DNA of 54,811 bases. Origin: Deltaproteobacteria bacterium. Its GTDB lineage: Bacteria; Desulfobacterota; Desulfobulbia; Desulfobulbales; Desulfurivibrionaceae. A program made the position numbers and the translations under genes. The stretch lies in contig JAJZRF010000012.1 in NCBI GenBank assembly GCA_021847425.1, positions 1 to 54,811 on the forward strand. The letters are read 5' to 3'. A model generated the notes under the pieces. It made no database searches. It had not been told where the DNA came from and saw nothing but the letters and a program-made list of their open reading frames with translations. How positions within the stretch are numbered: the stretch's first letter is position 1; each line of letters starts with the position of its first letter. Below, in pieces: positions 1 to 7,783 of this stretch.

Positions 1-2044
1 CCACCGTCACGAAGCAGGGCGCGTAAAACATGACAAAGACGATGAGGGCCAGCGCCACCACCGGGTTCCAGTGCGGGTCTTGGGCCAGGGTTTCGGAGAG
101 GGAGCTGTTGTGCTCCGGGCCGGTGTCCCCTAGGGAGTAAGCCGTGCCCAAGGTGGTGACGATGACCTCCTTGGCCGCAAAACCTCCCACCAGGGCAATG
201 TTGGTCCGCCAGTCAAAGCCGGGCAGCCAGCTGACGCTTTCCATACCAATGCCGATTCTGCCGGCCAGGGAGTGGCGCAGACTGCTGCCCGCCTGGGCGG
301 TGTCGATGGCGGCCAGCCTTTCCTTGAGCGCCGGCTGGGCCGAAGAGGCGGCCACCTCCTGGCGTTGCCGGGCGAAGCTCTGTTCTTCCGATTTCGGCAA
401 CCCCGGAAAGGTCATCATGGCCCAGATCAGGATGGAGATGGCCAGGATGGTGGTGCCCGCCTTCTTGACATACTGCCAGGTTCTCTCCCAAGTATGGATG
501 AGCAGACCGCGGAAGGTGGGAAAGCGGTAGGGCGGCAGCTCCATGACAAAGGGGGTGGATTCGCCGCGCAACACGGTGAGCCGCAGGATCTTGGCGGCGG
601 TGAGCGCCACGCCCCAGGCCAGCAGGGTAAGAAGAAACATGAGCGGGGCCTGGTTTTTGGAAAAGAAGGTGGCGGTGAGCAGGGCGAGCACCGGCAGCTT
701 GGCCCCGCAGTTCATAAAGGAGACGGTGAGCAGGGTGGCCAGCCGTTCGCGGGGAGAGCGCAGGGTGCGGGCGGCCATGACGCCGGGCACGGCGCAGCCC
801 CCGGCAATGCCGCCGGAAACGATGTAGGCCATGACCGAACTCCCGTGCAGCCCGAAGATCCGGAAGACCCGGTCCATCATGAAGGCTACCCTGGCCAGGT
901 AGCCGGAGTCCTCGAGGATGGCGATGCCGAAGAACATGAACATGATCAGCGGGACAAAGCCGAGCACGCCGCCCATCCCGTCAATGACCCCGGAGATGAG
1001 CATGGATTTGAGGTGGCCGTCCGGCAGGAGGGTGTTCAGGTGGGCGCCAAGCCAGCCGAAAAATGCCGCAAACCAGGAGACGGGCAGCTGGCTGTAGGTG
1101 AAGGTGAACTTGTAGAGCCCCAGAAGAACCCCCAGCATGATGAGCGGGCCCAGGAACCGGTGGGTCAGGACCTTGTCGATCCGATCGGTGGCATGGAGCC
1201 GGTCGGTATCGAATTTATGGGTGATCACCTCCTGGCGAAGCACGGATTTGATATAGCCGTACCGGTGGTCGGCAATGATGGCCTCCGGATATGTTTCCAT
1301 GGTCTTCTGCAGGTGATCGCCGACTTTTGCCACGATTTCCTGGAGTTCCGTGTCCATGGCCGGGTCATTCCTGCGCCCCTTTTCCCGGATCTGGCTGTCT
1401 CCCTCCAGATACTTGAGCGCCAGCCAGCGCGGAGCATAGCTCTTTGTCATGAATTCTGCAGTGGCGATGCGTTGGGCCATGGTCTGCAAGGCGAGGTCAA
1501 CGTCCTCCCCGTAGGAGATATGCAGGGGGTCCCAGGGGGGATTCCTGCGGGCCAGCTCCAGGGCTGCACCCATCAGCTCGGGGCTGCCTTTGCCGGATCG
1601 GGCGATGATGGGGATAACCGGCACCTTGAGGAGGGCGGCGAGCTTTTCCGCATCCAGGCTGATGCCGCGATCCTGCGCCACGTCGATCATGTTGAGGGCG
1701 ATGACCATGGGCACGCCAAGCTCAAGGAGCTGGGTGGAAAGATAGAGGTTGCGTTCCAGGTTGGAGGCATCGGTGATATTGATGACCACATCGGGCTTTT
1801 CCTGCACCAGATAGTCGCGGGCCACCACCTCTTCCACCGAATAGGCGGTGAGGGAATAGGTGCCGGGCAGATCGATGATGGTGGCGTTTTCACCGGTGGG
1901 AAAGGTGTATGCCCCGGCTTTTTTTTCCACGGTGACGCCCGGGTAGTTGCCCACATGCTGGCGGGCGCCGGTCAGGGTGTTGAACAGGGTTGTTTTGCCG
2001 GCGTTTGGATTGCCGGCCAGGGCTATGGTGATGGTTGTTGCCAT
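1..2044 (-). CDS. feoB: Ferrous iron transporter FeoB (3' end outside window)
   Basis: Inner-membrane GTP-gated Fe(II) permease. The reading frame is open from the ATG at 2044 to the window edge, giving about 681 codons, so the C-terminus is missing. The N-terminal G domain shows the G1 motif GNPNAGKTTLFN, the switch segment NYPGVTVEKK, the G3 motif DLPGTYSL and the G4-type ALNMID. Gate-like membrane segments follow, including GGIAGGCAVPGVMAARTL and SFMNCGAKLPVLALL, which are typical of FeoB. The start is preceded by AAGAGGA. feoA lies 21 bases upstream on the same strand, so the two form the usual feoAB operon. A long open frame exists on the opposite strand but is a codon-bias shadow. Confidence 0.97.
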   Translation of the reverse strand, partial: MATTITIALAGNPNAGKTTLFNTLTGARQHVGNYPGVTVEKKAGAYTFPTGENATIIDLPGTYSLTAYSVEEVVARDYLVQEKPDVVINITDASNLERNLYLSTQLLELGVPMVIALNMIDVAQDRGISLDAEKLAALLKVPVIPIIARSGKGSPELMGAALELARRNPPWDPLHISYGEDVDLALQTMAQRIATAEFMTKSYAPRWLALKYLEGDSQIREKGRRNDPAMDTELQEIVAKVGDHLQKTMETYPEAIIADHRYGYIKSVLRQEVITHKFDTDRLHATDRIDKVLTHRFLGPLIMLGVLLGLYKFTFTYSQLPVSWFAAFFGWLGAHLNTLLPDGHLKSMLISGVIDGMGGVLGFVPLIMFMFFGIAILEDSGYLARVAFMMDRVFRIFGLHGSSVMAYIVSGGIAGGCAVPGVMAARTLRSPRERLATLLTVSFMNCGAKLPVLALLTATFFSKNQAPLMFLLTLLAWGVALTAAKILRLTVLRGESTPFVMELPPYRFPTFRGLLIHTWERTWQYVKKAGTTILAISILIWAMMTFPGLPKSEEQSFARQRQEVAASSAQPALKERLAAIDTAQAGSSLRHSLAGRIGIGMESVSWLPGFDWRTNIALVGGFAAKEVIVTTLGTAYSLGDTGPEHNSSLSETLAQDPHWNPVVALALIVFVMFYAPCFVTV

Positions 2045-2065
2045 GCGCGTCCTCTTTGCCGGAAA

Positions 2066-2299
2066 TCAGGGGATTTCCACTTCGATATGGTCTGCCTCGC
2101 TGTTGCGCAGGGTCAGGGTGCCGCCCATGATTCTGATCGCCACCGGGTCGTAAAGAGGAGCCCGGCCCATGATGGTGATGCGGGTGCCTGGGACAATGCC
2201 CATGTCCCGGATGCGGCGGCCAAGCTCGCCGCCGACCTTGACCGCGGTAATGGTGCCTGACTGGTCTTTCTGCATTTGGCGGAGCAGAATTGTTGGCAT
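2066..2299 (-). CDS. feoA: FeoA, small SH3-like Fe(II) transport protein
   Basis: 77-residue cytoplasmic partner of FeoB; FeoA proteins have an SH3-like beta-barrel and are thought to modulate the FeoB G domain. The product begins MPTILLRQMQ and contains the family pattern around GELGRRIRDMGIVPGTRI and DPVAIRIMGGTLTLR. The start at 2299 is chosen over longer in-frame ATGs because GGAGA lies about seven bases upstream of it and the homologous region begins there. It is cotranscribed with feoB, and a good sigma70-type promoter lies about 50-75 bases upstream. I looked for a Fur box at this promoter and saw no convincing one. Confidence 0.95.
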   Translation of the reverse strand: MPTILLRQMQKDQSGTITAVKVGGELGRRIRDMGIVPGTRITIMGRAPLYDPVAIRIMGGTLTLRNSEADHIEVEIP

Positions 2300-2346
2300 T
2301 GGTGTTCTCCCTGGTGCTGTGTCTTGCTTACTGCTAAGGAGAAGCA

Positions 2347-2375
2347 ATAATAGGAAGCCACGGTTAAGAAGTCAA
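2347..2375 (-). promoter_or_regulatory. Sigma70-type promoter for feoAB
   Basis: On the minus strand TTGACT (2370-2375) is followed by exactly 17 bases and then TATTAT (2347-2352). These match the -35 and -10 consensus at five of six positions each. The site is about 48 bases upstream of the feoA ATG. Inferred from sequence only. Confidence 0.6.
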
Positions 2376-3061
2376 TATTTATTTTAGGCTATAGAATAAA
2401 ATTATACAAACCAAACTTTTTGGCGCATGGCAAATTTTGCCTGGAAAAGGCGGCCGCCAAGGGACAGGCGTAAAGACCGGCGGGTTGAATGATAATTGCA
2501 ACTCCGGCCATCAGAACTGTCAGGCAGAGGAATAACGGCGACCACTGCGGTACGGCCTGCAGGCTGGCGGGATGGAAGCAGGGAGCCCCCCGAAGTTCAC
2601 GGCAAAAGCGATGGTGTATGGCGGTTTGGAGGAAATATTCCGGCAGGGCAGCGGGTCGCCGGAATTGTATCGGGGGTGGGGATAAGGGAGGTTGGGTCCA
2701 TGCTGGTCTCCTTATGAATAAAATTTGCTTACCTATATATCACAAAAAGGATTCTCCGAAAAAATCCGACAGAACAGGGGCATGCCGGGAACAGGGAAAA
2801 TGGCTGGAGTTGTAAAGAAGGTAAAGTGAGATAATAGGAGCAATATCGAGATATGAAGAGAAATGCATAAAGTTTAGTGGTTAATGAAATGATATTTCCT
2901 TCTCGTCTTTCCTGTGTAACCGCATGGAATTTTGCGCTTTTTGCGCCTGGTTTCAAAAGGGGCGAAATATCCAGTTTTTAGAGGGTTTTCAGGCGATTTG
3001 TGCCCGTTTTCTTGGGGTTGTGGGCTGTTGAAAACTTGCGGGGAAGCGAGGGGGAAATTCC
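2376..3061. other. Gene-free stretch between feoAB and dnaA
   Basis: About 0.7 kb with no open frame that looks like a protein and a shift from AT-rich to mixed composition. I searched for clusters of DnaA boxes (TTATNCACA) and found only one near match, TGGGGATAA around 2680, so I do not call an origin. There is no recognisable RNA gene. It separates divergent transcription units and may hold part of the dnaA leader. Confidence 0.4.
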
Positions 3062-3133
3062 TTGAGACCGCTTTTGACAGGGGGCATGGTTTTCCTTTAA
3101 AAAAACGGGCAGAAATTATCTCAGCGGTCTCAA
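3062..3133 (+). promoter_or_regulatory. Inverted repeat and weak promoter upstream of dnaA
   Basis: A perfect 11-bp inverted repeat, TTGAGACCGCT at 3062-3072 and AGCGGTCTCAA at 3123-3133, is separated by 50 bases. TTGACA sits directly inside the left arm at 3074-3079. With 17-bp spacing the -10 would be TTAAAA (3097-3102), which is poor. The layout could be a paired operator over the promoter or a long hairpin in the 5' leader; the sequence does not decide between them. Confidence 0.4.
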
Positions 3134-3179
3134 TTCGCTTTAATCGGTTGTTTTTTCGTGACTGAACCAGGGGAAAAAT

Positions 3180-4520
3180 ATGCTTTGGCAGCGAGTTAAG
3201 GGTGTTTTGTCGCAGAAATTTTCCGATCAGGATTTCAAGCTTTGGATCGAACCGTTGCAATGCGTTCATGACGATGCGCAGAGCATCGAGCTGGCTGGGC
3301 CGGACCCGTATTTCTGTTCCTGGGTCAAGGACAACTATCTGGCCGATATTCAGGATGCCCTGCAGGATGTTGGTTTTAAAGGGGAGGCGGTGCGGCTTTC
3401 GGTGGGCGAGACCAGAAGCGCGCAACCGCTCGTGCCGGGACCGGAAAAGAAACAGAGCCAGCTCCGGTTGCCCAGCATGCCCGTGGCGCGCTCCACGGTG
3501 CGCACCCTGCATCCGCGCTACACCTTTCCCGAGTTCATGGTCGGCGAGTCCAACGCCTTGGCCTATTCGGCCTGTGAGGCCATGGCCAATGGCGATTCCG
3601 CCCTGAGCCCCTGCCTGTTTATCGAGGCGGGCACGGGGTTGGGCAAAAGCCATCTGACCCATGCAGTGGCGCATCATATCACCAGCCATTCCCCCGGAAC
3701 CCGGCTGCATTATGTCACCTCCCAGCAGCTTACCTCCGAAATGGTGCGCAGCATCAAAAATAACACCATGGAACAGTTCAAGGAAAAATACCATAATCAG
3801 TGCGATGTGCTGCTGATGGAGGATGTACAGTCCCTGGCCGGCCGGACCAAAACCCAGTCCGAGCTGGCCGAGGCCCTCGATGTCCTGATGGATTGCGGCA
3901 AAAGGGTTATTTTCACCGGGGCGGTTTCCCCGCGCAATATCCCTGACATTGACGACGGGGTCCGCTCCCGGCTTTCCTCCGGGCTGATTACCACCATCAA
4001 CCCTCCGGATCGCAAAACCCGTTGCCTGATCATCGAGCGCAAGGCCCGCAACAACAAGCTCACCCTTTCCGGGGAGATCATCGAATTCCTGGCCGACCGG
4101 ATCCAGGGCGATATCCGGCGGGTGGAAAGCGCCATTATCGGCCTGAAGGCCAAGGCCTCCCTGCACAAGAGTGTGCCGGACCTGGACATGGTCAAGGAGA
4201 TTGTCGCCGGGATCATCGGGCAGCGGCAGGAATTGTCCGCGGTTTTGATCCGGAATTTCGTGGCCGGCCAGTTCAATGTCTCCATCGAAGACATGCAGTC
4301 GAAGGGGAGAAAAAAGACGATCGCCTTTCCCAGGCAGATCTCCATGTATCTGGCGCGGAAACTCACCGAGGAAGCTCTGTCCGAGATCGGCAAGGCGTTC
4401 AACCGGGATCATTCAACGGTGGTGCATTCCATTCGGGTCATTACCGACGCCATTGTCCGCAGCGGCAGCATCCGCGGGCAGGTGGAGCACCTGGTGGAGC
4501 GGCTGAAAAGTCAGGGGTGA
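3180..4520 (+). CDS. dnaA: DnaA-type replication initiator, divergent
   Basis: 446 residues with all DnaA domains. An N-terminal domain I (WQRVKGVLSQKFSDQDFK) is followed by a short linker, then an AAA+ domain with Walker A GTGLGKSH (residues 151-158), a Walker B region LLMEDVQ (211-217), the arginine-finger segment VRSRL (261-265) and sensor 2 GDIRRVESA. Domain IV carries the DnaA-box-binding signature NRDHSTVVHS near residues 408-417. Most DnaA proteins have GKTH and IDDIQ where this one has GKSH and MEDVQ, so it is a divergent member. It is not followed by dnaN or recF and shows no DnaA-box cluster. It could be the main initiator relocated, or a second DnaA paralogue; the window cannot tell. 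Confidence 0.9.
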   Translation: MLWQRVKGVLSQKFSDQDFKLWIEPLQCVHDDAQSIELAGPDPYFCSWVKDNYLADIQDALQDVGFKGEAVRLSVGETRSAQPLVPGPEKKQSQLRLPSMPVARSTVRTLHPRYTFPEFMVGESNALAYSACEAMANGDSALSPCLFIEAGTGLGKSHLTHAVAHHITSHSPGTRLHYVTSQQLTSEMVRSIKNNTMEQFKEKYHNQCDVLLMEDVQSLAGRTKTQSELAEALDVLMDCGKRVIFTGAVSPRNIPDIDDGVRSRLSSGLITTINPPDRKTRCLIIERKARNNKLTLSGEIIEFLADRIQGDIRRVESAIIGLKAKASLHKSVPDLDMVKEIVAGIIGQRQELSAVLIRNFVAGQFNVSIEDMQSKGRKKTIAFPRQISMYLARKLTEEALSEIGKAFNRDHSTVVHSIRVITDAIVRSGSIRGQVEHLVERLKSQG

Positions 4521-4587
4521 GGGGAAAGGGAGCGTATCGGATCCGCGGGGGCGGTTTCTGGGATATACGGACAATGGGGGGGGATTT

Positions 4588-4779
4588 ATGCGTACGATCT
4601 GCTGTGTGTGCCGCAGGGTAAAGTGCAAGGGGGGTTGGTTTGAGCAGCTGCTTGCCTCCGAGGTCCGGGTGTCCCATGGTTTCTGCCCGGAATGCTTCGA
4701 TAAGACCATGGCGGATTTTTCCCGGGCCTGGTCAAGCGAGCGAATGCCGCAGGGTGCACTTAAAAATAAACCGGCCTGA
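4588..4779 (+). CDS. Small CxxC/HGxCPxC protein
   Basis: 63-residue protein with two cysteine pairs: CCVC near the N-terminus and the SHGFCPECF motif about 30 residues later. This pattern (ICCVCxx...W...SHGxCPxC) is one I know from short zinc-ribbon-like tails attached to sensory or response-regulator proteins in anaerobic bacteria; here it stands alone. It follows dnaA by 67 bases on the same strand. Its last 20 bases overlap the 3' end of the convergent hemG. Metal binding (Zn or Fe) is an inference from the four cysteines and one histidine; no specific function is known to me. Confidence 0.6.
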   Translation: MRTICCVCRRVKCKGGWFEQLLASEVRVSHGFCPECFDKTMADFSRAWSSERMPQGALKNKPA

Positions 4780-6133
4780 CCTCGGGCGTTTGCCGTTCTC
4801 CTCCCACCCGGCGCAGTATTCTGTCGGCCACCGCCTTGGCCGTTTTCATCATGTCGTTCATGCCGATTCCTTCCCAGCCAAAGCCGCAGAGATGCAGCCC
4901 GTCCAGCTTCTGTTCCAGGGAATCCTTCCAGGTCAGCAGCGCAGGGTAGCCCATTTCCAGCTGGGGGATACCGCTGTCGCCCCGGAGTACCCGGCTGAAA
5001 CCGGGGGGCTCGGGCAAGGGGATCAGTTTCCGGAGGTCATCATAGACGCGGCTGATCAGCTCCTCGTCGGAGAGTTCCAGCCGTTCCGGATGGCGGCGGC
5101 CTCCGACCAGCCCCTCCATCAGCACCCTGCCTTGGGGGGCGCGGCCGGGGAACATGTGGGTGGAAAAAAGCGCACCCATGGCAAAGCGGTTTTCCCGCTC
5201 CGGGGCCAGATAGCCGAAACCAAAGGGCACCTGCGCCGTGTCCGTGAAGCCTAGGGCCACGGTGGCGATACGCGCCGTGGGGATGGCTGCCAGGGGCGGG
5301 GCATGGCTGGCCAGCAGCGCCAGGGTGCGGTTGACCGGCAGGGCCAGAATGACGGTGGCTGCCCGGTAGGTTTTGGCCTCGGTGTGGATTTCCCAGGTGT
5401 CGTTTCCGCGGCTGATTGCCCGCACCGGGCTGTGATAAAGAATGTTCGGGCCGGTTGCCAGGGTGGTAATGAGCTGTTCCATGCCTTGGGGAAAGCTGGT
5501 CATGGCTGGCAGCATCCCACCGCCTGTCCCTTTTTTTTTCTTGAGCAGCCCTCTGAGCACCGAGCCCGCTTCTTTCTCCAGGGCCCGCACTCCCGGCATC
5601 ACCCCATCGATACTGAGCCGTTCATAGTCCCCGGCAAAGGTGCCGGTGACCGCGGCATCCACCAGGGGCAAGATCTCAGTCCCGAAGCGGTATGCCGCCC
5701 ACTGCCCCACGCTTTGCTCTTCGGGGCGCGGCTTTTTGAAAAGATCGCCCAGCAGGCGCAATTTCCCCAGGGGGGATAAGAGCGGGGTTGTGAGCAGGGC
5801 CGAGGGGTTCTGCGGCAGCTGCACCAGCCGCCCCTCATGGCAGACATAGCGGACAAAGCTGCCCAAGGGGGCTTTCTGGGCAATGCGCTCCAGGCCGGTT
5901 TCGCTGAGCAGGGCCCGGCTGGCCGGGTTGTTGTCCAGAAAGCCGTGCGGCCCCCATTCGGCCAGGTAGCCCTGTTCCTGAAAGGAGCGCACCGCGCCGC
6001 CGGGGCGGCTATCCTGTTCAAGAATGAGAATGTTCAGGTCCGGCGCGCTGTTGTGCAGGAAATGGGCACTGCTCAAACCGGAAAGGCCCGCGCCGATAAT
6101 GATTATTTCGTGTGTTTCAGGCATGGATCGCAC
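4760..6133 (-). CDS. hemG: Protoporphyrinogen oxidase, FAD-dependent (HemY type)
   Basis: 457-residue flavoprotein that oxidises protoporphyrinogen IX (or coproporphyrinogen III) late in heme synthesis. The N-terminal Rossmann motif IIIIGAGLSGLSSAHFL binds the FAD ADP moiety, followed by EQDSRPGGAVRS. The C-terminal GFGWEGIGMNDMMKTAKAVADRIL matches the flavin-closing segment of the PPOX/amine-oxidase family. Length fits the family. A second in-frame ATG three codons in (6124) is an equal alternative; neither has a clear Shine-Dalgarno. An oxygen-using enzyme type in a presumably anaerobic host is not unusual, since other acceptors or the coproporphyrin branch are possible, but the route cannot be decided here. 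Confidence 0.85.
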   Translation of the reverse strand: MRSMPETHEIIIIGAGLSGLSSAHFLHNSAPDLNILILEQDSRPGGAVRSFQEQGYLAEWGPHGFLDNNPASRALLSETGLERIAQKAPLGSFVRYVCHEGRLVQLPQNPSALLTTPLLSPLGKLRLLGDLFKKPRPEEQSVGQWAAYRFGTEILPLVDAAVTGTFAGDYERLSIDGVMPGVRALEKEAGSVLRGLLKKKKGTGGGMLPAMTSFPQGMEQLITTLATGPNILYHSPVRAISRGNDTWEIHTEAKTYRAATVILALPVNRTLALLASHAPPLAAIPTARIATVALGFTDTAQVPFGFGYLAPERENRFAMGALFSTHMFPGRAPQGRVLMEGLVGGRRHPERLELSDEELISRVYDDLRKLIPLPEPPGFSRVLRGDSGIPQLEMGYPALLTWKDSLEQKLDGLHLCGFGWEGIGMNDMMKTAKAVADRILRRVGGERQTPEVRPVYF

Positions 6134-6285
6134 ATTCTGGGTTGAGGGGAATCGGCGGGGATCGTGGTGGAGGATTCCAGGTCCGCCTTGTCCGGAGGCA
6201 GGTTTCCCTCTTCAGGGTTGCCGTTATCTATGGTATAAGAGACTTTACCCGATATTGTCCGGGGCCGGAATGAAAAAAGGTAAAC
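6134..6285. other. Intergenic segment between hemG and the hairpin repeat
   Basis: Part of a 400-bp gene-free gap between the divergent hemG and flavodoxin-like genes. The left part shows no open frame or recognised RNA. The right part holds hairpin repeat copy A, then a second small hairpin (arms AAGGGTGGG and CCCAGCCCTT near 6475-6510) directly before the flavodoxin-like start. Confidence 0.4.
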
Positions 6286-6405
6286 GTTCAGTAGCGCTGC
6301 ATCTCCTTCGCAGTCTCGCGGGACTCGTTTGGCTGTCATCGGCCGGTCCGCTACCTGGTGTATAGCGGACCGGTCTCTTTCGCGGATCTGCACCACCCTG
6401 TGACC
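6286..6405. repeat. Intergenic hairpin repeat, copy A (degenerate)
   Basis: Shares with copies B and C a left arm (CATCTnCTTCG), a middle block (CTGTCATCGGCC) and a right arm (CGCnnATCTG). Its inner stem differs from theirs: CCGGTCCGCTA pairs perfectly with TAGCGGACCGG. The outer arms no longer pair well, so this looks like the most decayed member. Confidence 0.65.
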
Positions 6406-6533
6406 GCTTGCAGATGTGGGTACAGGGCTATCTTGGTTGCCTTGCCCCGTTATTTGTTATAAAAAAGTTCAACCGCAAGGGTGGGCCGGCGCAAGAGACC
6501 CAGCCCTTTCCAGCAATGGTGCCGTGAAAAAGA

Positions 6534-7235
6534 ATGCAGCCCGCAGATTCCCAGCCGGTGAAGGTTCTCATCCTCTATTATTCGTTCAGCGCCCAGACCA
6601 GCGGTCTTGTGCACCACCTTGGCGCCGGTCTTGAGGCGCAGGGGGTGCATCCGGTCTGTGAGCGGCTTACACCCCTCGCCCCCCGTCATTTTCCCATCGG
6701 CACCGTGCCTGCCACCCTGTTCATGATGCTCGCCACCTTTTTGCGGGCGAGGATTCCCATCCAGCCGCTGCCTTCCACCTGTTGGGAACACTATGACCTG
6801 ATTATTCTCGCCGGGCCCACCTGGTCCTATAATCCCAGCGGCCCGGTCCTCTCCCTGCTCGACCGGGATGGGGCAAGGCTCTTTGGCGGCCAGCAGGTTC
6901 TGCCGCTGATTTCCTGCCGGGGCTACTGGCGGATGCACTGGCTGGGGTTGCGCTTCCAGCTTGAGCGTTTAGGGGCCACGGTGGTCAACAGGATGATCTT
7001 TACCCATCCCAGCAAGGAGCCCTGGCGGACCATCGGGGTATTTTTGAAACTTGCCGGCCGGGTGCCGGAACGGTCCAGATGGCTTGCCCGATATTATCCG
7101 CGTTACGGGCATAGCCGGGAGCAGCAGGAGGAGGCCTTCGCCTTTGGCCAGGCCATCGGCCAGGCCCTTGGGCAAGGAAGCTCCCTGGCGGCTCTTTCTT
7201 TTGTCTCCGATCGGGTTGGGCCAGGCGGAGCGTAA
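6534..7235 (+). CDS. Flavodoxin-fold NAD(P)H oxidoreductase-like protein
   Basis: 233 residues. The N-terminal VLILYYSFSAQTSGLVHHLGAGL matches the phosphate-binding strand and loop of flavodoxin-like proteins, and LIILAGPTWSYNPSGPVLSLL resembles the second flavin-contacting segment. The middle (SCRGYWRMHWLGLRFQLERLGATV) fits the NAD(P)H-dependent oxidoreductase branch. FMN binding is therefore likely, but substrate and partner are unknown. No membrane segment or signal peptide is seen. It faces away from hemG across a 400-bp gap and converges with the corrinoid adenosyltransferase gene, so it is probably a single-gene unit. Confidence 0.65.
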   Translation: MQPADSQPVKVLILYYSFSAQTSGLVHHLGAGLEAQGVHPVCERLTPLAPRHFPIGTVPATLFMMLATFLRARIPIQPLPSTCWEHYDLIILAGPTWSYNPSGPVLSLLDRDGARLFGGQQVLPLISCRGYWRMHWLGLRFQLERLGATVVNRMIFTHPSKEPWRTIGVFLKLAGRVPERSRWLARYYPRYGHSREQQEEAFAFGQAIGQALGQGSSLAALSFVSDRVGPGGA

Positions 7236-7252
7236 AACCGGCGCGCCGACCT

Positions 7253-7777
7253 TCAGAATTCAATGCCCTTCTGGGCCTTGATCCCCTTTTGAAAGGGATG
7301 TTTTATGGCGCGCATCTCGGTAACCAGATCCGCGTATTCGATGAGCCCCTGGCTGGCGTCGCGGCCGGTGATGACCAGGTGCAGCCGTTTTGGCCGGGCC
7401 CGGAACAGGGCGATGACCTCGTCTTCCGGGATAAGGCCCAAGCCGATCAGGTAGGTGAGTTCGTCGAGAACCATGAGGTCGTAGGCGTCGCTTGCGATTT
7501 TTTCCCTGGCGAGCTGCCAGCCCGCCAAGGCTGCTTCCTTCACGGTCTCCATGTCCTGCTGCCAGGTAAAACCGGTTCCGGCGAGATGCAATTCAACCTG
7601 ACCGGGAAAGGCGGTGATGAAGGCGAGAGCCTCGCCGGTTTTAGCCTGGCCCTTGATGAACTGAATGATGCAGACCCTCAGCCCCTGCCCTGCCGCCCGC
7701 AGCGCCTGTCCGAACGCCGCCGTGCTTTTCCCCTTGCCGTGCCCCGTATTGATGATAACCAAGCCCTGTGTCGCCAT
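7253..7777 (-). CDS. cobO: Corrinoid adenosyltransferase (CobA/CobO/BtuR family)
   Basis: 174-residue cytoplasmic enzyme that transfers the adenosyl group of ATP to cob(I)alamin or cob(I)yrinate diamide. The ATP-binding loop near the N-terminus reads GHGKGKSTAAFGQALRAAG, and LMVLDELTYLIGLGLIPEDEV is the conserved central segment. Length matches the family. GAGG precedes the ATG. It starts 6 bases after the stop of the M48 peptidase gene on the same strand, so they are probably cotranscribed. Corrinoid supply fits an organism with Wood-Ljungdahl genes, whose acetyl-CoA pathway uses a corrinoid protein. Confidence 0.93.
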   Translation of the reverse strand: MATQGLVIINTGHGKGKSTAAFGQALRAAGQGLRVCIIQFIKGQAKTGEALAFITAFPGQVELHLAGTGFTWQQDMETVKEAALAGWQLAREKIASDAYDLMVLDELTYLIGLGLIPEDEVIALFRARPKRLHLVITGRDASQGLIEYADLVTEMRAIKHPFQKGIKAQKGIEF

Positions 7778-7783
7778 ATTTCC

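Noticed and set aside
272..2260. 662-codon open frame antisense to feoB
   Set aside because: The minus frame encodes an unmistakable FeoB; the plus frame is a GC-bias shadow without domains.
2376..3179. Possible replication origin upstream of dnaA
   Set aside because: Only one near-match to a DnaA box and no AT-rich unwinding array; dnaN and recF are absent.
2874..4412. 512-codon open frame antisense to dnaA
   Set aside because: Shadow of dnaA codon bias; no family resemblance.
6475..6533. Riboswitch before the flavodoxin-like gene
   Set aside because: Only a small bulged hairpin; no known aptamer consensus.
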